Positions 1 through 5,799 of a DNA stretch of 12,370 nucleotides are shown piece after piece (within the stretch, counting starts at the first letter, position 1; every line of letters begins with the position of its first letter). Origin of the DNA: Actinomycetota bacterium (GTDB lineage: Bacteria; Actinomycetota; Actinomycetes; Nanopelagicales; Nanopelagicaceae); contig WLDZ01000018.1 of assembly GCA_009704515.1 (NCBI GenBank), positions 1 to 12,370 of the forward strand, given 5' to 3'. The translations under genes were made by a program, and so were the position numbers. The notes under the pieces were generated by a model that was given only the letters and a program-made list of their open reading frames with translations, searched no databases and was not told the DNA's origin.

Positions 1-577
1 AACCCTTGACCCGACTGTACGAAAGGCAACTACAGAGGATGGTCGCGTCTATACCCTCTCTGACACAGTTGGTTTTGTGCGCCACCTTCCGCATCAGCTC
101 ATTGATGCATTTAAGTCAACGCTCGAAGAAGTTTCAGGTGCAGACCTGATCATTCATGTTGTTGATGGTTCTCATGCAGATCCTTTTGAGCAGTTACGAG
201 CTGTTCGAGAAGTAATTGCAGAGATCGGTGGGGGAGAGATTCCGGAGATTATTGCAATTAACAAAGCCGATATCGCAGCTCCAGAGGTCATCATGGATCT
301 CTTGCGCCGCGAGCCAAATAGCTTTGCAATTTCTGTAAAGAGTGGATTTGGAATTGAAGGCTTAGTACACGCTCTTGAGAAATCTCTGCCGCATCCTGGA
401 GTAGAGATTGATTCGGTAATTCCTTATGACCGCGGAGATTTGGTCCATGCAATTCACGAAAGTGGAGAGATTCATCTAGAAGAGCACCTGGCAGAGGGCA
501 CCCATATCAAGGGATTCGTCGATGGCTCTCTAGCTGATGCAATTGCTATCGCCGTAGCCGCAAATAAGTCAGGCTGA
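1..577 (+). CDS. hflX: GTPase HflX, C-terminal part (5' end outside window)
   Basis: HflX is a ribosome-associated GTPase that splits or rescues stalled and heat-damaged ribosomes. The frame is open from base 2, giving 191 visible codons before the TGA at 575-577; the GTG at 77 is internal and not the start. Seen in the sequence: the HflX signature around the G3 box (TLDPTVRKA, then YTLSDTVGFVRHLPHQL), the G4 box NKAD and a G5-like box SVKSG, followed by the small C-terminal domain typical of the family. The N-terminal HflX domain and the P-loop (G1) lie upstream of the window. The gene is followed by about 110 bases holding two hairpins before the next gene. The family call is secure from the DTVGFVRHLP motif; nothing looks broken in the visible part. 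Confidence 0.95.
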   Translation, partial: TLDPTVRKATTEDGRVYTLSDTVGFVRHLPHQLIDAFKSTLEEVSGADLIIHVVDGSHADPFEQLRAVREVIAEIGGGEIPEIIAINKADIAAPEVIMDLLRREPNSFAISVKSGFGIEGLVHALEKSLPHPGVEIDSVIPYDRGDLVHAIHESGEIHLEEHLAEGTHIKGFVDGSLADAIAIAVAANKSG

Positions 578-612
578 GGGAATAAACCCGACACGCCGAG
601 CGTTATATCCAT

Positions 613-659
613 CGAATCGCGGCTTTATGCGCGACTATTCGCCCGCAGGGGTTTCCTGC
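613..659 (+). other. Two tandem hairpins in the hflX-DUF4193 intergenic region
   Basis: The first hairpin pairs CGAAT+CGCG (613-621) with CGCG+ATTCG (630-641): nine base pairs, a 3-nt bulge (ACT, 634-636) and an 8-nt loop. The second pairs GCAGG (645-649) with CCTGC (655-659) around a 5-nt loop. No T-run follows either, so neither is a textbook intrinsic terminator. They end about 12 nt before the Shine-Dalgarno of the DUF4193 gene. They could be a hflX 3' end or a structured 5' leader of the next gene; the sequence alone does not decide. Confidence 0.4.
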
Positions 660-670
660 CGAATATCGAT

Positions 671-679
671 GAAGGTGAG
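671..679 (+). promoter_or_regulatory. Shine-Dalgarno that decides the DUF4193 start
   Basis: GAAGGTGAG lies 9 nt before the GTG at 689 but abuts the alternative GTG at 680. Its AGGTGA core is complementary to the 16S 3' end. The spacing, and the family's usual N-terminus MATDYDTPRK, both favour 689. Confidence 0.6.
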
Positions 680-688
680 GTGAGATCA

Positions 689-985
689 GTGGCAACAGAT
701 TACGACACACCCCGTAAGACCGATGAGGAATTACACGAGGAGTCTCTCGAAGAACTCAAGGCGCAGCGCTCTGATGCACAATCCGGACAGATCGATGTTG
801 ATGAAGCAGAGGCAGCCGAAAATCTTGAGCTTCCTGGTGCAGATCTCTCTGGAGAGCAACTAGCAGTTCGCGTTGTTCCCCGTCAGGTAGATGAGTTCAC
901 ATGTTCACGCTGTTTTCTTATCCATCACATGACGCAGCTTGCAAAAGGTGAAGGCGCCAAGGCAGTCTGTAAGGATTGCAACTAA
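689..985 (+). CDS. DUF4193 family protein with C-terminal zinc-ribbon cysteines
   Basis: A small (98 aa) acidic protein of a conserved actinobacterial family with no established function. Starting at GTG 689 gives the family-typical N-terminus MATDYDTPRKTDEE; the longer frame from GTG 680 would add only MRS. The middle (about residues 10-55) is rich in Glu/Asp/Ala and probably flexible. The C-terminus carries four cysteines as CSRC (C72, C75) and CKDC (C94, C97), spaced C-x2-C-x18-C-x2-C, a likely zinc site. In Mycobacterium the homologous gene also lies beside DUF3093 and dut, as here. It converges on the DUF3093 gene with an 8-bp gap and no visible terminator. Family identity is confident; any function (for example RNA polymerase or nucleic-acid contact through the ribbon) would be a guess. 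Confidence 0.9.
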   Translation: MATDYDTPRKTDEELHEESLEELKAQRSDAQSGQIDVDEAEAAENLELPGADLSGEQLAVRVVPRQVDEFTCSRCFLIHHMTQLAKGEGAKAVCKDCN

Positions 986-993
986 AAACTTTG

Positions 994-1434
994 CTATTGC
1001 TGGAGTGCGTGCTTTATATCGGTTCCGCGCTTTGTTGAGATTAACCAATAAGGTGTTGGATCGCGTGGGTCGTTAACTTCTATCTTCACTCCTTCAGAGA
1101 CCCAGAAGAAAAGTGCGAGATGAGCAGCTGGATCTACTTCGCGGGTCCGAGCTCTTAAGAACTCTGTGCGACTCAGAACGGTTACTTCTCCGCAATATTC
1201 ATAATCAATATGAGCGCGTCCAACTCGCAATTCTTTGCCGTCACAATTGATCTCTCCTTTTATTAGAAAAATCACTATGGCTCCGATTACAAGTGCAATG
1301 AGTGCTACCACTAGGGCGGTGCGATTATCGAATGCCGCCCAGATTGCAAGAACGAGCGAGAAGAGCATGAAATAAAGAAAAGCGATGAGCCACAGGGGAG
1401 GCCGGATGACCTCTCGAAAAGTAGCAGCTGACAT
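994..1434 (-). CDS. DUF3093 family membrane protein
   Basis: A 146-aa protein with two adjacent hydrophobic segments (about residues 12-35 and 38-58) followed by a soluble C-terminal half, so probably anchored in the cytoplasmic membrane by a helical hairpin. The C-terminal half has family hallmarks: ELRVGRAHIDYEYCGEV, a DPAAH segment and near the end DPRDPTPYWLISTKRG. Function is unknown; the family is confined to actinobacteria and is a usual neighbour of dut and DUF4193. The start codon (ATG, reverse strand at 1434) has no Shine-Dalgarno. A TAACCT box ends 6 nt upstream (complement 1441-1446), which suggests a leaderless transcript. The gene is divergent from the thioesterase gene. Confidence 0.9.
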   Translation of the reverse strand: MSAATFREVIRPPLWLIAFLYFMLFSLVLAIWAAFDNRTALVVALIALVIGAIVIFLIKGEINCDGKELRVGRAHIDYEYCGEVTVLSRTEFLRARTREVDPAAHLALFFWVSEGVKIEVNDPRDPTPYWLISTKRGTDIKHALQQ

Positions 1435-1440
1435 GCACCA

Positions 1441-1446
1441 AGGTTA
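1441..1446 (-). promoter_or_regulatory. Putative -10 box (TAACCT) for leaderless DUF3093 mRNA
   Basis: On the reverse strand TAACCT is followed by exactly 6 nt and then the ATG. This is the geometry expected when the start codon is the first transcribed base. It fits the actinobacterial TANNNT -10 consensus. No clear -35 box is seen. No ribosome-binding site is present. Confidence 0.5.
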
Positions 1447-1476
1447 GCTAGAACCGTCAAGTAAAGGAAAGTGAAG

Positions 1477-1482
1477 TAAAGT
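1477..1482 (+). promoter_or_regulatory. Putative -10 box (TAAAGT) for leaderless thioesterase-dut operon
   Basis: TAAAGT is followed by 6 nt and then the ATG at 1489. There is no Shine-Dalgarno at useful spacing; an AAGGAA at 1463-1468 is 20 nt away. It shares a 54-bp intergenic region with the oppositely directed DUF3093 promoter. The -35 region is weak. Confidence 0.5.
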
Positions 1483-1488
1483 AGCCTC

Positions 1489-2073
1489 ATGAGTCGAGTA
1501 GCCAGTACGACGCCCCCAGCAGGTGCTGTGATCCCAGAGCGCCATCCCAAGTCACCTGCAACTGGCTCTGTAATTCCTTCACACTTTAAACATTGCTTTG
1601 GATGTGGTGAGTTACACCCGACTGGTCTGCATCTTGTAGCGCATGTCGGCGAGGGTCTCGATATCACTGCGCAATTTACTGTGACCGAAAACCATCAAGG
1701 AGCACCTGGGCTCGCACATGGTGGTCTCTTATCACTCGCCTTTGATGAAGCTCTTGGAAAATTAATGTGGCTACTTCGCGCCCCAGCGGTTACCGCCCGG
1801 CTCGAAACAGACTTTTTGCGCCCAGTTCCGATGGGAAGTGTTCTCTATATTTCTGCATCGATCACCGGCCAAGTTGGTCGAAAGGTTTATTCAGAAGCTA
1901 TCGGTCGACTCGACGGCCCAGATGGGGATATTGCAGTGCGTGCAGCGTCACTTTTTGTAATTGTTCCTATGAAACATTTCCTCGAAAATGCTCCTGCCGA
2001 ATACATTGCTGCGCTGCGAGAAAAACCCGAGCTGCTTGCCTTTGTCGATCCAGAATTCAATATCAATCCATGA
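1489..2073 (+). CDS. PaaI/YbgC-type hotdog-fold thioesterase
   Basis: A 194-aa protein of the hotdog superfamily, expected to hydrolyse acyl-CoA thioesters; the substrate cannot be read from sequence. Seen: a short proline-rich N-terminus (1-33), the motif HCFGCG (35-40) typical of this actinobacterial subgroup, the hotdog core with G-L-A-H-G-G (74-79), and an acidic pair D86/E87 on the following central helix, where the family's catalytic carboxylate lies. A beta-sheet half runs to about 160, then a charged C-terminal tail. It is the first gene of a coupled operon: its TGA overlaps the dut ATG (ATGA at 2070-2073). The ATG at 1489 is supported by the upstream -10 geometry; a later in-frame GTG at 1528 is the alternative start. 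Confidence 0.85.
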   Translation: MSRVASTTPPAGAVIPERHPKSPATGSVIPSHFKHCFGCGELHPTGLHLVAHVGEGLDITAQFTVTENHQGAPGLAHGGLLSLAFDEALGKLMWLLRAPAVTARLETDFLRPVPMGSVLYISASITGQVGRKVYSEAIGRLDGPDGDIAVRAASLFVIVPMKHFLENAPAEYIAALREKPELLAFVDPEFNINP

Positions 2074-2513
2074 GCGCACTACAGGTTTTAATTACGCGCT
2101 TAGATCCCGAGCTTCCGATGCCGCGCTATGCCAAAGGTGGCGACGCGGGCGCGGATATTTACTCACGTATTGATATCACGCTCGCACCTGGCGAAAGAGC
2201 GTTAGTCCCAACAGGTATCGCTATTGCAATGCCCGATGGATACGTCGCTCTTGTACATCCGCGTTCTGGTTTGGCAATTAAACATGGTGTCACGATGGTA
2301 AACGCCCCCGGAACTGTCGATGCTGCATTTCGTGGAGAGCTGCAATGCATAATGATCAACCATGACGCTCATGAATCAGTCACTTTCAAACGCGGCGATC
2401 GAATTGCGCAATTAGTTTTTCAAAAAGTAGAGCATGCAGAGTTTGTTGAAGTGAGTTCGCTGCCTGGTTCTTCTCGTGGCGATGGCGGTTTCGGCTCAAC
2501 AGGTCGTGCGTAA
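2070..2513 (+). CDS. dut: Deoxyuridine 5'-triphosphate nucleotidohydrolase (dUTPase)
   Basis: Hydrolyses dUTP to dUMP and PPi, keeping uracil out of DNA and feeding dTMP synthesis. It is a trimeric-type dUTPase of normal length (147 aa). All five family motifs are present in order: GDAGADIYS (24-32), PRSGLA (64-69) followed by KHG, G-T-V-D...RGE (81-90, catalytic Asp84), RGDRIAQ (108-114) and the C-terminal P-loop-like arm RGDGGFGSTG (136-145). Position 87 is Phe where most dUTPases have the Tyr that stacks on deoxyribose. The start is the ATG overlapping the thioesterase stop (ATGA). The frame stays open upstream to 1767, but that part is antiparallel-frame shadow of the thioesterase. The stop overlaps the next ATG (TAATG), so translation is probably coupled on both sides. 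Confidence 0.97.
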   Translation: MSALQVLITRLDPELPMPRYAKGGDAGADIYSRIDITLAPGERALVPTGIAIAMPDGYVALVHPRSGLAIKHGVTMVNAPGTVDAAFRGELQCIMINHDAHESVTFKRGDRIAQLVFQKVEHAEFVEVSSLPGSSRGDGGFGSTGRA

Positions 2514-3154
2514 TGACTCCAGACGAGAGAGTGCCAGAGAGTATCGAGCCAGACGATAAAGATAAGGTGATGGCAGCCTTCGGTGGCAAAAAAGGGCTTA
2601 TCGATTCTGGAATTCCAACTGTATTTTTCTTGATTACATTTAATGTCACAAAGGAGTTGCGAACCGCACTCATCGCAGCTCTAGCAATCTCTGCACTACT
2701 TACCACCATCAGATTGCTCAAGAGAGAGACTTTGCAACACTCACTTGGCGGACTCATTGGCGTGCTTATCTCTGCATGGTTTGCCAATCGTTCCGGAAAC
2801 GCAATCGATGCATTTATTCCAAAGTTGCTTACCAACCTGGGGTATGGAACCGTGTACTTAATTGCAAATTTGGTGGGCTGGCCGATTCTTGGATTGGTTC
2901 TTGGTCCGATTCTCGGCGAGGATCTTCATTGGCGTAAAGATCCTGCCCGAAAAGCTGCCTATATTCTTGCTGGTTGGCTCTGGGTTGGAATGTTCTTCCT
3001 GCGCCTGGTTGTCCAGTTACCACTTTATCTCGCAGATCAACTTAATTTGTTGGGCACAGTCAATCTATTGATGGGTTATCCGCTCTTCTTTGCCACAGGG
3101 TACGGAACTTGGCTTATCTTAAAATCAGTGCCCACTGCCAAACCGCGTACTTAG
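2513..3154 (+). CDS. DUF3159 family integral membrane protein
   Basis: A 213-aa polytopic membrane protein of a family found in actinobacteria, function unestablished. Hydrophobic stretches suggest about five or six membrane passes (roughly 29-46, 49-69, 77-95, 109-134, 148-174 and 179-204), after a short acidic cytoplasmic N-terminus. Family-like features include GGKKGLIDSGIP near the N-terminus and the loop GEDLHWRKDPARK between the fourth and fifth segments. It is the last gene of the thioesterase-dut operon; its ATG overlaps the dut stop by one base. In Mycobacterium the homologue lies between ceoC and the dut region, as here. It converges on ceoC with a 14-bp gap and no visible terminator. 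Transport or membrane-structural roles are possible but unsupported. Confidence 0.88.
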   Translation: MTPDERVPESIEPDDKDKVMAAFGGKKGLIDSGIPTVFFLITFNVTKELRTALIAALAISALLTTIRLLKRETLQHSLGGLIGVLISAWFANRSGNAIDAFIPKLLTNLGYGTVYLIANLVGWPILGLVLGPILGEDLHWRKDPARKAAYILAGWLWVGMFFLRLVVQLPLYLADQLNLLGTVNLLMGYPLFFATGYGTWLILKSVPTAKPRT

Positions 3155-3168
3155 CTATTGCAAGAGAA

Positions 3169-3831
3169 TTATTCGTGAGCGATAAAGCAATCTTTGATAA
3201 GTCCTTCAGCAACTACTGAAGCAACAAAGAGAAGCTCATCGCCAGCAACAAAAACATCTGTCGCAGTAGGTGTGAGTACTCGACCATCACGAACAATTGC
3301 AGCCAATGAGGCATCAGTAGGGAGCTCTACTTCATTAACAGTTTTGCCGATACAGGTAGAGGTATCAGGAAGAGTGAGTTCAACAAGATTTGCTTGGCCT
3401 TTACGAAATGAGAAGAGGCGGACAACATCACCCACACTTACTGCCTCTTCTACTAGCGCAGCGATAATTCTTGGTGTCGATACCGCGACATCGACTCCCC
3501 ATGATTCGTCGAAGAGCCACTCATTCTTCGGATGGTTAACGCGTGCAACAACGCGAGGAACTCCGTACTCAGTCTTTCCTAGTAGCGAAGCCACAAGATT
3601 AACTTTGTCATCTCCAGTTGCTGCCACAAGAACTTGGCAATCACTAAGACTTGCCTTATCGAGAGAGGTAATCTCACAGGCATCTGCCATCAACCACTCT
3701 GCATCAGGAACCGATTCAAGCTTCAGAGCCTTGGGATCGCGATCGATAAGAAGAACACGATGGCCATTATCAAGAAGCTCGCGAGCAATAGCGCGACCAA
3801 CATTTCCTGCACCTGCAATAGCGATACGCAT
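3169..3831 (-). CDS. ceoC: TrkA/RCK-type potassium uptake regulatory protein (CeoC-like)
   Basis: A 220-aa protein with an N-terminal Rossmann RCK (TrkA-N) domain, about 1-120, and a TrkA-C domain, about 135-215. Such proteins bind NAD(H) or nucleotides in the cytoplasm and gate a membrane K+ transporter. The nucleotide loop is G-A-G-N-V-G (7-12), with the acidic residue D30 ending the second strand (GHRVLLIDRD). It resembles the second protein of the mycobacterial ceoB-ceoC pair (GAGxVG and ARELL..GH features). It starts 3 nt after the ceoB stop and has its own GGAGG Shine-Dalgarno inside the ceoB 3' end. No Trk/Ktr transporter subunit is in the window, so the partner must be elsewhere. The assignment to ceoC rather than ceoB rests on order and N-terminus. 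Confidence 0.88.
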   Translation of the reverse strand: MRIAIAGAGNVGRAIARELLDNGHRVLLIDRDPKALKLESVPDAEWLMADACEITSLDKASLSDCQVLVAATGDDKVNLVASLLGKTEYGVPRVVARVNHPKNEWLFDESWGVDVAVSTPRIIAALVEEAVSVGDVVRLFSFRKGQANLVELTLPDTSTCIGKTVNEVELPTDASLAAIVRDGRVLTPTATDVFVAGDELLFVASVVAEGLIKDCFIAHE

Positions 3832-3834
3832 CTC

Positions 3835-4494
3835 TTAAGCCTCCGGTGATCTTGCTAGGACTGCTTCAACGTTTTTGAGTTCGTCATCTCGCAACATCAC
3901 ATGGATGAGATCTCCATCTTGGAGCACTGTTCCGTCATCAGGAATGAGTCCTTCACCTAGTCGAGTCAGAAATGCAACTCTTAAAGCAGCAGCCCTCTCA
4001 ATCTCTTTAACAGGAAGTCCAAACCAATCGATGTGAGGGTGCACCTCGGCTAATTGCACAGTTCCGCTGGCATCGCGCCACTCAGATCGCGAACCTTCTG
4101 GGGTCAATCGACGCAAAATCTGATCCGCTGCCCAGAGAACAGTTGCGACTGTTGGAATACCTAGTCGTTGGTAGATTTCTGCTCGCCCTGGGTCATAGAT
4201 GCGAGCAACAACATTGGTGACTCCAAAGCTTTCACGAGCTACGCGAGCAGCCAAAATATTTGAATTATCTCCATTACTGACTGCTGCAAATGCTGCAGCG
4301 CCTTCGATACCTGCTTCGAGCAAGGTGTCGCGGTCAAAACCAACACCTGTGACTGTTCGCCCCTTGAAGTCTGGACCTAATCTGCGAAAAGCTTCTTTTG
4401 ATTGGTCAATGACTGCGACTGTATGGCCATTTGATTCGAGTTCAAGTGCCAGAAGCGAGCCGACGCGACCGCAACCCATGATGACAACGTGCAT
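3835..4494 (-). CDS. ceoB: TrkA/RCK-type potassium uptake regulatory protein (CeoB-like)
   Basis: A 219-aa paralogue of the downstream gene with the same architecture: Rossmann RCK domain with G-C-G-R-V-G (7-12) and D30 (GHTVAVIDQ), then a TrkA-C domain from about residue 135 that includes the ligand-type segment ending DGDLIHVMLRDDE. E. coli TrkA carries two such units in one chain; here they are separate proteins, as in mycobacteria, and probably hetero- or co-assemble on a K+ transporter. It is the first gene of the two-gene operon. The start has no Shine-Dalgarno, but a TAAGTT box sits 6 nt upstream, suggesting a leaderless transcript. Its upstream region is only 31 bp, shared with the divergent RNA methyltransferase gene. 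Confidence 0.9.
   Translation of the reverse strand: MHVVIMGCGRVGSLLALELESNGHTVAVIDQSKEAFRRLGPDFKGRTVTGVGFDRDTLLEAGIEGAAAFAAVSNGDNSNILAARVARESFGVTNVVARIYDPGRAEIYQRLGIPTVATVLWAADQILRRLTPEGSRSEWRDASGTVQLAEVHPHIDWFGLPVKEIERAAALRVAFLTRLGEGLIPDDGTVLQDGDLIHVMLRDDELKNVEAVLARSPEA
3840..3844 (-). promoter_or_regulatory. Shine-Dalgarno (GGAGG) for ceoC
   Basis: On the reverse strand GGAGG lies 8 nt before the ceoC ATG and inside the last codons of ceoB. This gives the second gene of the operon its own ribosome loading, in contrast with the SD-less first gene. Confidence 0.7.
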
Positions 4495-4500
4495 AGGGAT

Positions 4501-4506
4501 AACTTA
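4501..4506 (-). promoter_or_regulatory. Putative -10 box (TAAGTT) for leaderless ceoB-ceoC mRNA
   Basis: On the reverse strand TAAGTT is followed by 6 nt (atccct) and then the ceoB ATG. It lies 6 bp from the oppositely oriented -10 box of the methyltransferase gene, so the two promoters physically overlap. No clear -35 box is seen. Confidence 0.5.
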
Positions 4507-4512
4507 CCCCCT

Positions 4513-4518
4513 TACTCT
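4513..4518 (+). promoter_or_regulatory. Putative -10 box (TACTCT) for leaderless RNA methyltransferase mRNA
   Basis: TACTCT is followed by 7 nt and then the ATG at 4526, with no Shine-Dalgarno. The matching -35 region would fall near or inside the start of ceoB on the other strand. Confidence 0.45.
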
Positions 4519-4525
4519 TAGCTCT

Positions 4526-5767
4526 ATGACCGATTCCAGTAGAAAATCATTAAGAATCGGCGAAATTTGTACCGTCGAGATTGACAAGGCAGCCCACGGA
4601 GGCCACTTCATTGCGCGCCATGAAGGGGCTGTGATCTTCATTCGCCATGCGATTCCGGGTGAGATTGTAGAAATCGAGATTACAGATATTGAAAAATCCT
4701 TTTTTCGTGCAGAGGTGCGAGCAGTTGTTGAAGCAAGTCCTCACCGAGTCCAAGCACCGTGCCAATATGCCCGCCCAGGTGGATGTGGGGGATGCGACTT
4801 TCAACATATTGATTATGCTCACCAGCGACAGATTAAATCTGCCGTAATCGCTGAGCAATTTGCGCGCATTGCCAAGATGGAGATAGATGTTGAGGTGGAA
4901 GAAGTTTCCACTCCGTTGCATTGGCGTTCTCGTTTCGCCGCAACAACAAATTCTCGAGGCGACTTAGGGTTTAAGGAGACGCGCTCAAATTCAGTTATTG
5001 CAATATCTGAATGCCCGGTACTGATACCAGAAATTGACTTCGATACGATTGCACGCGAGAGCATCGCTCCAAATTCCCGAGTAGAAGTTGCGCTATCCAC
5101 GCAAGGAGAGCGAACAGTTTCACTTGCACCCATTCGCAGTAACCGAATGGAGAAGAACCCTGCTGCTAGCATCATCGAAGGTAAGAGCGCGTTACATTAC
5201 GAAGTTGCCACAAATTCAGATTCCTTGAAATTTCAAGTGAGTCAAGGTTCATTCTGGCAGAGCAATCTAAACGCACCTTCAACTTTGGTAAGCGCTGTGC
5301 GAGCATATGCAGATGTTCATGAGGGTGATCACATTATTGATTTATATGGGGGAGTAGGGCTTTTTGCAAAAGCGCTCGTTAAAGATATTGGATTAACAGG
5401 TCACATTGATTTGGTCGAAGCAAGCACCAGCGCGACGCGTGATGCGCAGCAGAACTTTCGCGATTATAGAAATGTCACCGTTCATCGTGGCGATGTGGCA
5501 CATGTGATTTCTCAGTTTGAATCTGCTGATGTAGTACTGCTAGATCCACCTCGAACTGGGGCTGGTCAGGCTGTACTCACTGCGATTGCAGATATGTCAC
5601 CGCGTTCGATTGTTTATATTGCATGCGATCCAGCAGCACTAGCTCGAGATACCGGATATCTCCGTGAATTTGGTTATCACCTGCAATCAATCCGAGCCTT
5701 TGATCTCTTTCCCATGACTCACCACATCGAATCTATTGCACTTTATACGGCTGATAAGGTATCTTGA
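4526..5767 (+). CDS. TRAM-domain class I SAM-dependent RNA m5U methyltransferase (TrmA/RlmC/RlmD family)
   Basis: A 413-aa enzyme expected to methylate a uridine (C5) in rRNA or tRNA using SAM. Visible order: TRAM RNA-binding domain (about 8-65), iron-sulphur cysteines C79, C87, C90 and a probable fourth C163, a central RNA-binding domain, FWQSNLNA (243-250), the SAM loop [10 protein letters not shown] (271-280), DPPRTGAG (340-347), the catalytic nucleophile C367 in [12 protein letters not shown], and the likely general base E402 in MTHHIES. Everything needed for catalysis is present. The ATG at 4526 is chosen because the frame upstream of it overlaps ceoB in antisense and does not resemble the family. 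rRNA versus tRNA target is undecided, so no symbol is given. It sits next to the Trk pair as in mycobacteria. Confidence 0.93.
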   Translation: MTDSSRKSLRIGEICTVEIDKAAHGGHFIARHEGAVIFIRHAIPGEIVEIEITDIEKSFFRAEVRAVVEASPHRVQAPCQYARPGGCGGCDFQHIDYAHQRQIKSAVIAEQFARIAKMEIDVEVEEVSTPLHWRSRFAATTNSRGDLGFKETRSNSVIAISECPVLIPEIDFDTIARESIAPNSRVEVALSTQGERTVSLAPIRSNRMEKNPAASIIEGKSALHYEVATNSDSLKFQVSQGSFWQSNLNAPSTLVSAVRAYADVHEGDHIIDLYGGVGLFAKALVKDIGLTGHIDLVEASTSATRDAQQNFRDYRNVTVHRGDVAHVISQFESADVVLLDPPRTGAGQAVLTAIADMSPRSIVYIACDPAALARDTGYLREFGYHLQSIRAFDLFPMTHHIESIALYTADKVS

Positions 5768-5778
5768 CATCAAGATAC
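5759..5778. promoter_or_regulatory. Perfect inverted repeat (9-2-9) before acnA, probable operator
   Basis: GTATCTTGA (5759-5767) and its exact reverse complement TCAAGATAC (5770-5778) are separated by two bases. The left arm contains the methyltransferase stop codon; the right arm ends 21 nt before the acnA ATG. The length and symmetry fit a dimeric repressor such as a MarR- or TetR-family protein. Aconitase genes in actinobacteria are known targets of AcnR (TetR, Corynebacterium) and TamR (MarR, Streptomyces). No regulator gene is in the window. The repeat is followed by TTTT, so in RNA a 7-bp stem with a 6-nt loop could act as a weak terminator instead. Confidence 0.55.
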
Positions 5779-5784
5779 TTTTAT

Positions 5785-5793
5785 GAAGGTGAG
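5785..5793 (+). promoter_or_regulatory. Shine-Dalgarno that decides the acnA start
   Basis: GAAGGTGAG ends 6 nt before the ATG at 5800. The upstream in-frame TTG at 5764 lies inside the palindrome, has no ribosome-binding site and would add 12 residues absent from the family. Confidence 0.7.
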
Positions 5794-5799
5794 TCTGTG

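Noticed and set aside
1311..1667. 118-codon minus-strand frame across the DUF3093/thioesterase divergent region
   Set aside because: It overlaps two well-supported genes and their promoters and has a composition unlike real proteins.
1767..2069. N-terminal extension of the dut frame inside the thioesterase gene
   Set aside because: It is Arg/Ser/Cys-rich out-of-frame translation of the thioesterase; dUTPase homology starts at the ATG at 2070, which overlaps the thioesterase stop in the usual ATGA arrangement.
3194..3838. 214-codon open frame on the + strand covering nearly all of ceoC
   Set aside because: It is Ser/Thr/Arg-rich shadow coding antisense to a clear RCK protein, with no family resemblance or start signal.
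4199..4525. N-terminal extension of the RNA methyltransferase frame
   Set aside because: It overlaps ceoB in antisense, shows no family similarity, and the TRAM domain begins soon after the ATG at 4526.
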